A stretch of 29,559 bases of DNA, taken from positions 1 through 29,559 of the forward strand of contig SKLB01000181.1 of the NCBI GenBank assembly GCA_007123465.1, written 5' to 3'. Numbering within the stretch: the stretch's first letter is position 1; each line of letters opens with the position of its first letter. The notes under the pieces are model-generated. The model did no database searches. It had not been told where the DNA came from and worked only from the letters and a program-made list of their open reading frames with translations. The DNA comes from Spirochaetales bacterium. Lineage in GTDB: Bacteria > Spirochaetota > Spirochaetia > DSM-27196 > PWMO01. Both the position numbers and the translations under genes were made by a program. Below, one piece after another: positions 25,446-29,559 of this stretch.

Positions 25446-27788
25446 GTGCGGCAGAAAAGGAGCGCCGGACGATCGAGCTCACGATCAGTCTCAGCGCACG
25501 CTCGATGCCTGCACGGCGGCAGGCTCGCGCTTGTTGCACTGATTGTAGCGCTGTTTGGCGTATTGCCGCATCGAGTTGCGCTTGGCCAGGACGGTTCGGG
25601 AACCGACCCGGGAATCGAACGCCCAACGGTGGCCCTGGTTCTCTCCGGCGGTGCGGCATCCGGGATCGCGCATGTCGGAGTCATTCGAGTGATCGAGGAA
25701 ATCGGGCTGCCGGTCGATATCGTTGTCGGAACCAGCATGGGGGCGATTGTCGGCGGTCTGTACGCGGCGGGCTATGATTCCGCGGATCTCTATCGACTGG
25801 TGGCCGACGTCGACTGGGACACGATGTTCAGCGATCTGCTGCCCCGCAGCCTCTATCGCTATCGCTCGCGTCTGGCCTCGGAACGCTACTTCGCCGGGAC
25901 GACCTTCGATTCCGGCGGATTACGCGCCGGCGGAGGGCTGCTGCGCGGGCAGAACATAAGCGCGCTGTTGGATCGGCTGACCTTCGGAATCCCGGCCGAC
26001 ATTCAGTTCGACGACCTGCAGCGCCGCTACCGGGCTATTGCAGCGGATATTCTCACCGGAGAACAGGTGGTCCTCGATTCCGGCTCGATAGCCGATGCCA
26101 TGCGGGCCAGTATGAACATTCCCGGACTCTTCGATCCGTTTCAGCTTGGCGGGCGCAAGTTGGTCGACGGGGGAATCGTCAATAACCTCCCGGTGGACGT
26201 TGCACGCTCTCTCGGTGCCGATATCGTGATAGCCGTGGAAACTCTCGAGCAGTTGATCGACTATGAAACACTGCGCCGCTCTCCGCTTGCGTCGCTGGAC
26301 CAGGCAACCCGGATCCTGGTTGAGGCGAACATGCAGCTGCAGCGCAAGTCCGCCGACCTGTTGATCTCACCGGATCTCAACGGCCTTTCAAGCTCGGACT
26401 TCTCGCGCTACGACGAGTTATCCGAACGTGGGGAGTTGGCGGCGCGCGAGGTTCAAGACGAACTGAGCACGCTGGCCGCCCGTCTCGGGCAGGATCCGGC
26501 GCGAGCGGAGGCGGCGGTTCCGGGGTATGTGATCTCGTACCCGACGGGCAGAGTCGTCCACATTACCGACGTCAGGGTCAGCGGCGGGACCGAAGCAGAT
26601 GCGGAAGCGGCGCGGCAACTGTTCTCTCGGCACGTCGGGCAGGCGGTTCGCGGCACCGATTTGTCCGATTCCGTCGACGCGCTGTACAGCCTGGGAAGGT
26701 TCGACCTGGTACGGACCAGAGTAGTTGACGATGAGAACCGCCACGCGGTTCTGCTCGTTCGGTTGACACCGGTCGAACGGGGGCAGCACCGGGTGCAGAT
26801 CGGCATGAGCTACTTCGGATCGTTTTCATCCACCGCACGCAGCACCTTGGTGCTGACGCCCAACGTGATGCTGACCAACTTGAGCGGAGAGGCATCCAAT
26901 CTGTCTCTGACTGCGAGCCTCGTCGGCAGCAACGGGATCGAGATCGAGTACTTCCAGCCGTTGGCAGTCAACGCTTACCTGCGTCCGATTGCCGGCTACC
27001 TTTCCAGCTTTGACGAGTTCTTTACCTCGTCAAACGTTGTCGTCAGGCACCGCAATCGGGAGGCCACTGCAGGCGTCGACCTCGGTGTAGTGGTGAGCCG
27101 CTTTGGCGAGCTGTTCGCAGGCTACCGGTTACGCTGGTTCGAATCGCCCATTCCGGCCGCGGAAACAACCATGATCGCAACCGAGCGGTTCGACGAAATC
27201 ATCGGGGCCGTGCTGTTCGGCGCGGGCGTCGACACACGCGACTCGCGGCACTTCCCGATGAGCGGGGGCTCCGCCCGGGCACGCTATACCACGGCTAACC
27301 CGCACCTCGGTGGAGAAGTGGAGTACCAGTTGCTGCAGTTCGATGCCGATCTGTTCGTTCCTATCCGGGATAACGCGAGTCTCGGCGCGGTGGTACTTGG
27401 CGGCACCGACTTCGCCACCGGAGAGTTCCGCCAAGAGTTCCCCCGACCCTATCGCTCGTTCACCGTCACCGATCCCCGACTCTTCGCAGTGTACGACGAT
27501 GAGCCGTTCTTCGGTCGGCACAAACTGATGGCCGGTCTGGAAGCGCGGCTACGTATCAGGCGTGCCGACAGTTTCTTCGGCGAGGGGATGTACGTGAGCG
27601 CGCATGCCAACGCCGGCAACGCGTGGCGTTCGCTGCCGCAGTCGGCCGGTGAGTTCGATCTGCGCTGGTCGGCCGCTATGGGAGTCGGGCTGCGACTCAA
27701 TGCCGGCATGGGAATTGTGCTGCGCGCAGGTGTCGCGGACGGCGACCAACCTTTTGCGGCGATCAACGCAGGCAGCTTCGGCTACTGA
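25446..27788 (+). CDS. Patatin-like phospholipase with POTRA and Omp85-type barrel
   Basis: The frame is open from GTG 25437; GTG 25446 is preferred because AGGTGA lies 5 bases before it (780 residues). A signal peptide (hydrophobic LALVALIVALFGVL, probable cut near LGQ-DG) leads to a patatin domain with VALVLSGGAASGIAHVGV, nucleophile GTSMG (Ser about 97) and catalytic Asp in DGGIVNN (about 241). The usual GGG(K/R)G oxyanion motif is GGAASG here. A POTRA-like repeat follows (about 350-420, VVHITDVRVSGG to RFDLVRTRVV), then a beta-barrel to the terminal Tyr. This layout is that of PlpD/FplA-type (type Vd) proteins, which display or release a lipid hydrolase at the outer membrane. The 199 bases upstream, after the 21-residue peptide gene, show no other convincing gene. 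Confidence 0.88.
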   Translation: MRQKRSAGRSSSRSVSAHARCLHGGRLALVALIVALFGVLPHRVALGQDGSGTDPGIERPTVALVLSGGAASGIAHVGVIRVIEEIGLPVDIVVGTSMGAIVGGLYAAGYDSADLYRLVADVDWDTMFSDLLPRSLYRYRSRLASERYFAGTTFDSGGLRAGGGLLRGQNISALLDRLTFGIPADIQFDDLQRRYRAIAADILTGEQVVLDSGSIADAMRASMNIPGLFDPFQLGGRKLVDGGIVNNLPVDVARSLGADIVIAVETLEQLIDYETLRRSPLASLDQATRILVEANMQLQRKSADLLISPDLNGLSSSDFSRYDELSERGELAAREVQDELSTLAARLGQDPARAEAAVPGYVISYPTGRVVHITDVRVSGGTEADAEAARQLFSRHVGQAVRGTDLSDSVDALYSLGRFDLVRTRVVDDENRHAVLLVRLTPVERGQHRVQIGMSYFGSFSSTARSTLVLTPNVMLTNLSGEASNLSLTASLVGSNGIEIEYFQPLAVNAYLRPIAGYLSSFDEFFTSSNVVVRHRNREATAGVDLGVVVSRFGELFAGYRLRWFESPIPAAETTMIATERFDEIIGAVLFGAGVDTRDSRHFPMSGGSARARYTTANPHLGGEVEYQLLQFDADLFVPIRDNASLGAVVLGGTDFATGEFRQEFPRPYRSFTVTDPRLFAVYDDEPFFGRHKLMAGLEARLRIRRADSFFGEGMYVSAHANAGNAWRSLPQSAGEFDLRWSAAMGVGLRLNAGMGIVLRAGVADGDQPFAAINAGSFGY

Positions 27789-27861
27789 GATACAGGGACG
27801 CAGGAATGGAACTCGGGCATGTTCAGATGGATAATCTTAACCTGCTGCGCCCAGCGAGCGC

Positions 27862-27910
27862 GGTCTGTGCGCTGGCGAACAGACGATAGTAGCCGATCAT
27901 GCATAACTTT
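27862..27910 (+). promoter_or_regulatory. Palindrome copy 3 plus TAACTTT
   Basis: GGTCTGTGCGCTGGCGAACAGACG (27862-27885) is broken here only for description: arms GTCTGT and ACAGAC are perfect, inner TGTGCGC and GCGAACA nearly so. It matches copy 1 at 20 of 24 positions. TAACTTT (27904-27910) begins 20 bases after the last C of ACAGAC, the same distance as in copy 2. A terminator hairpin (27932-27959) follows shortly after. Confidence 0.55.
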
Positions 27911-27931
27911 CACGTATCCTTAACCGGATGT

Positions 27932-27959
27932 TCCCCTCTTCGGAGGGGAGCGCTTTTTT
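27932..27959 (+). terminator. Rho-independent terminator with UUCG loop
   Basis: CCCCTC (27933-27938), loop TTCG and GAGGGG (27943-27948) form a tight stem, extended by a T-A pair, and six T follow at 27954-27959. It may end the patatin transcript, 145 bases after its stop. Because it lies downstream of palindrome copy 3 and its TAACTTT box, it could instead act as an attenuator for the gene at 27994 or define the end of a very short RNA. Confidence 0.75.
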
Positions 27960-27993
27960 CGATGATGCGGACCAAGTCCGCGGGAGGAAGAGT

Positions 27994-28221
27994 ATGAGTG
28001 GAATGAAGTTACTGGCGATCATCCTGATAGTCGCTGGAGTTCTGGGCCTGGCATACGGCGGATTTACCTACACCAGCCGGACACGGCGGGCGAACATCGG
28101 TCCGATCGAGCTTGCTGTAGCAGAAAAGAACACGGTCAATGTACCGATGTGGGCAGGGATTGGAGCCATCGCCGTGGGTGGTGGGATGTTATTTGTCGGC
28201 AAGAAGGGACGGGCCGCCTGA
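27994..28221 (+). CDS. Small two-helix membrane protein, DUF3185-like
   Basis: The frame extends back to 27928 but crosses the terminator hairpin there; the ATG at 27994 is chosen because GGAGGAAGAG precedes it. The 75-residue product has helix 1 (KLLAIILIVAGVLGLAYGGF), a polar stretch TSRTRRANIGPIELAVAEKNTVNVP and helix 2 (MWAGIGAIAVGGGMLFVG) with a basic end. The pattern of AYGGFTYT, IGPIEL and the NVPMWAGIGAI junction is shared by small proteins annotated DUF3185, function unknown. A short hairpin GCGGAC/GTCCGC (27966-27980) lies just before the ribosome site. Confidence 0.82.
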   Translation: MSGMKLLAIILIVAGVLGLAYGGFTYTSRTRRANIGPIELAVAEKNTVNVPMWAGIGAIAVGGGMLFVGKKGRAA

Positions 28222-28291
28222 GCATCACAAAGATCAAGCGACCTGTCGGCCTATCGTGCTGAACGATCATCGATGATAGACTTGCATATCC

Positions 28292-28311
28292 TGGCGCGAA
28301 GAATCGCGCCA
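28292..28311 (+). other. Hairpin abutting the ribosome site of the 36-residue gene
   Basis: TGGCGCGA and TCGCGCCA form a perfect 8-bp stem with an AGAA loop, and the last base of the stem is the first A of the AAAGGAG ribosome site. Breathing or protein binding at this stem could control translation. It is also preceded by a perfect 12-bp palindrome ATCATCGATGAT (28266-28277). Confidence 0.5.
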
Positions 28312-28323
28312 AAGGAGCTTTGA

Positions 28324-28434
28324 ATGGGCGACAAGACACCGAACAAGCCGAAGAAGAAGAAGAAACCGGTCGTGAAGAGCAGCGGTCCGACAACCGAGCG
28401 GCAAGACAGTCCGCTGAAGAAGAACAACAAGTAA
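28324..28434 (+). CDS. 36-residue lysine-rich basic protein
   Basis: AAAGGAG lies 7 bases before an ATG that opens a short frame ending at TAA 28432-28434. The product begins MGDKTPNKPKKKKKPVVKSS and ends DSPLKKNNK; nearly a third of the residues are lysine and there are several prolines, so it is probably disordered and may bind nucleic acid or acidic partners. Similar tiny MGDK-type basic proteins are found in other bacteria, without known function to my knowledge. Excellent ribosome site and placement in the small-protein cluster support it as real. Confidence 0.6.
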   Translation: MGDKTPNKPKKKKKPVVKSSGPTTERQDSPLKKNNK

Positions 28435-28492
28435 GCCTGCAGCGGCGAGCCAGGGTTAGGAGCGCATTCGGTCCCTGGACCATCTTGCTCAG

Positions 28493-28882
28493 ATGCTTTG
28501 CCTCAAGCCCAATGGGCACCCGGAAGGTGTGTATCTCGTAGGTACGTCCCTCGGTGCAGAGATCGCCCTGGTGACGGTTCTGATCGACGACGGCCAGTTC
28601 GACAGTCATTCGAACGTCGTATCGCCGGGGTTCGTGCGCCCGGATTCGTCGGGTTTCAGTGTGGAGACCATCGAAGAAACCCTGTCTCGGGACGAGCATT
28701 CGACCATCATACTGGCCTGCCGCCTGCAGACCGATCGCTTTGATCTTGCGCGCGTTCTTGCCGGGTACTATGGCCTGTTGAGCGATCTGCACCGGGACGG
28801 TTCCGCCGAATCTCACATCCCCGCTCTCTTGCAGATCGATACCGCCGCGATACTCAGCCGGCTTCTCGGATCGGTGTCTTGA
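28493..28882 (+). CDS. Doubtful ORF in the gap before the M48 gene
   Basis: The 476-base gap 28435-28910 contains a plus-strand frame open from 28460, with ATG at 28493 and 129 residues (GVYLVGTSLGAEIALVTVLIDDGQ onwards, exceeding one motif). It includes a GxSxG-like segment, but no hydrolase fold is evident, and no ribosome site precedes the ATG. The exact opposite-phase minus-strand frame is also open over the whole gap and beyond, so composition alone may keep both open. It might be a decayed gene, an unusual real gene, or a spurious frame. I see no tRNA, repeat or strong terminator here. Confidence 0.3.
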   Translation: MLCLKPNGHPEGVYLVGTSLGAEIALVTVLIDDGQFDSHSNVVSPGFVRPDSSGFSVETIEETLSRDEHSTIILACRLQTDRFDLARVLAGYYGLLSDLHRDGSAESHIPALLQIDTAAILSRLLGSVS

Positions 28883-28910
28883 TCTTAATTGTCCATAGAG
28901 GAGGCAAACG

Positions 28911-29559
28911 ATGAAACAGATAACAATACGGAAAGGATCCCGCGTTGCGGTGGCGATTCTGGTCTCGATTCTGTTCAGTGGTCTGGTCGGGTGCATGACC
29001 AACCCTACCACCGGAGAACGCCGGTTCAATCTGATGAGTATGGACCAGGAGATTCAGATGGGCCGAGAGTCCGACGGGCAGATCAGCGAGACGATGGGGC
29101 TGTACCCCGACGAGGCGCTGCAGAGCTACGTGTCCGATATCGGCGTTGCCATGGGTGCCGCCAGCGAGTGGCCCGATCTGCCGTGGACCTTTCGTGTGAT
29201 TGACGATGAAACCGTCAACGCGTTTGCACTCCCCGGCGGCTACATCTACGTGACCCGCGGGATTCTGGCACACTTCAACTCGGAAGCACAACTCGCCGGG
29301 GTTCTCGGCCACGAGATCGGCCACGTTACCGCGCGCCACGCTTCGACCCGAATCAGCAAGATGCAGATGACCCAACTCGGCGTTGGATTGGCGATGATGA
29401 TCGAACCGGAACTGCAGAAGATTGCGCCGCTCGCCGGTGCAGGGATGCAGCTGTTGTTCCTGTCGTTCAGCCGCACCGACGAAAACGAGTCCGATGAGCT
29501 GGGGGTGCGGTATATGGCGGAGATGGGCTACGATCCCGAAGCCCTGATCGGCGTGATGG
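28911..29559 (+). CDS. M48 family metalloprotease lipoprotein, BepA-like (3' partial)
   Basis: The gene starts at ATG 28911 with GAGGAGG before it and runs off the window after about 216 codons. The signal peptide ends in a lipobox, SGLVGC, so the protein is a lipoprotein anchored through Cys 27 or nearby. The segment TNPTTGERRFNLMSMDQEI is typical of the BepA/YfgC and Loi group of periplasmic M48 proteases. The zinc site is HEIGH (134-138), with a third ligand probably Glu in TDENESDELG (about 191). NAFALPGGYIYVTRGIL is another family signature. Such proteins degrade or help assemble outer-membrane beta-barrels and the LPS translocon. TPR repeats, if present as in BepA, would lie beyond the window. 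Confidence 0.9.
   Translation, partial: MKQITIRKGSRVAVAILVSILFSGLVGCMTNPTTGERRFNLMSMDQEIQMGRESDGQISETMGLYPDEALQSYVSDIGVAMGAASEWPDLPWTFRVIDDETVNAFALPGGYIYVTRGILAHFNSEAQLAGVLGHEIGHVTARHASTRISKMQMTQLGVGLAMMIEPELQKIAPLAGAGMQLLFLSFSRTDENESDELGVRYMAEMGYDPEALIGVM

Noticed and set aside
25310..25777. ORF with a hydrophobic N-terminus overlapping the patatin gene in another frame
   Set aside because: It starts without a ribosome site, overlaps the patatin gene deeply and turns into cysteine- and arginine-rich shadow sequence; the patatin frame has its own signal peptide.
28136..29029. 297-residue minus-strand ORF
   Set aside because: It covers the 36-residue gene and the start of the M48 gene on the other strand in mirror phase, has no ribosome site and no recognisable domain; treated as a shadow.
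1..29559. CRISPR arrays, tRNA, rRNA, insertion sequences, phage genes
   Set aside because: No regularly spaced repeats, no tRNA- or rRNA-like sequence, and no transposase or integrase motifs were seen on either strand.

Overview
The window is a GC-rich bacterial chromosome segment. Gene content (an MFS carrier fused to HEAT-like repeats, a dihydroorotate-dehydrogenase-like flavoprotein lacking the usual active-site Cys motif, a spirochaete-looking DnaK, a SorE-type reductase, and a very long cyclic beta-glucan synthase) suggests a free-living spirochaete or a similar Gram-negative. The phylum assignment is inference. An outer membrane is supported by a patatin/Omp85 protein and an M48 lipoprotein. 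The first and last genes are cut by the window ends.

Layout. (1) 1-2238: 3' part of an MFS/HEAT gene converging on an ABC ATPase gene. (2) 2271-3571: an AT-richer patch with two toxin-antitoxin modules: a higB remnant with intact higA, then a complete Phd/ParE pair with its own promoter and dyad operator. (3) 3645-5779: a good sigma70-type promoter, the DHOD-like gene and galM, ending at a terminator shared with dnaK. (4) 8787-5853, minus strand: two Hsp20 genes and dnaK behind a near-perfect sigma54 (-24/-12) promoter. (5) 13003-8952, minus strand: a SorE-like reductase, a PfkB kinase, a xylose-isomerase-like protein with a changed metal ligand, and a small unknown protein, apparently one sugar or polyol operon. 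(6) 13483-24536: ftsH and a 2992-residue cyclic beta-1,2-glucan synthase diverge from a shared control region. (7) 24550-29559: small membrane proteins (64, 81, 21 and 75 aa), a 36-aa lysine-rich protein, a patatin/Omp85 protein and an M48 lipoprotein protease.

How it fits together. Regions 4, 6 and 7 look like a protein-quality and envelope-stress neighbourhood: chaperones (Hsp20 x2, DnaK), proteases (FtsH, M48), an osmoregulated glucan synthase and small membrane proteins. The most interesting unlisted signal is a 24-bp palindrome, roughly GGTCTGTGCG-N3-GCG-N-ACAGAC. It occurs three times, only between genes: between ftsH and ndvB, after ndvB before the small membrane genes, and after the patatin gene before another small membrane gene. 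In the last two copies it is followed at exactly the same distance by TAACTTT. This suggests one regulator controlling a dispersed envelope-stress regulon. All assignments come from reading the sequence; no database search was run.
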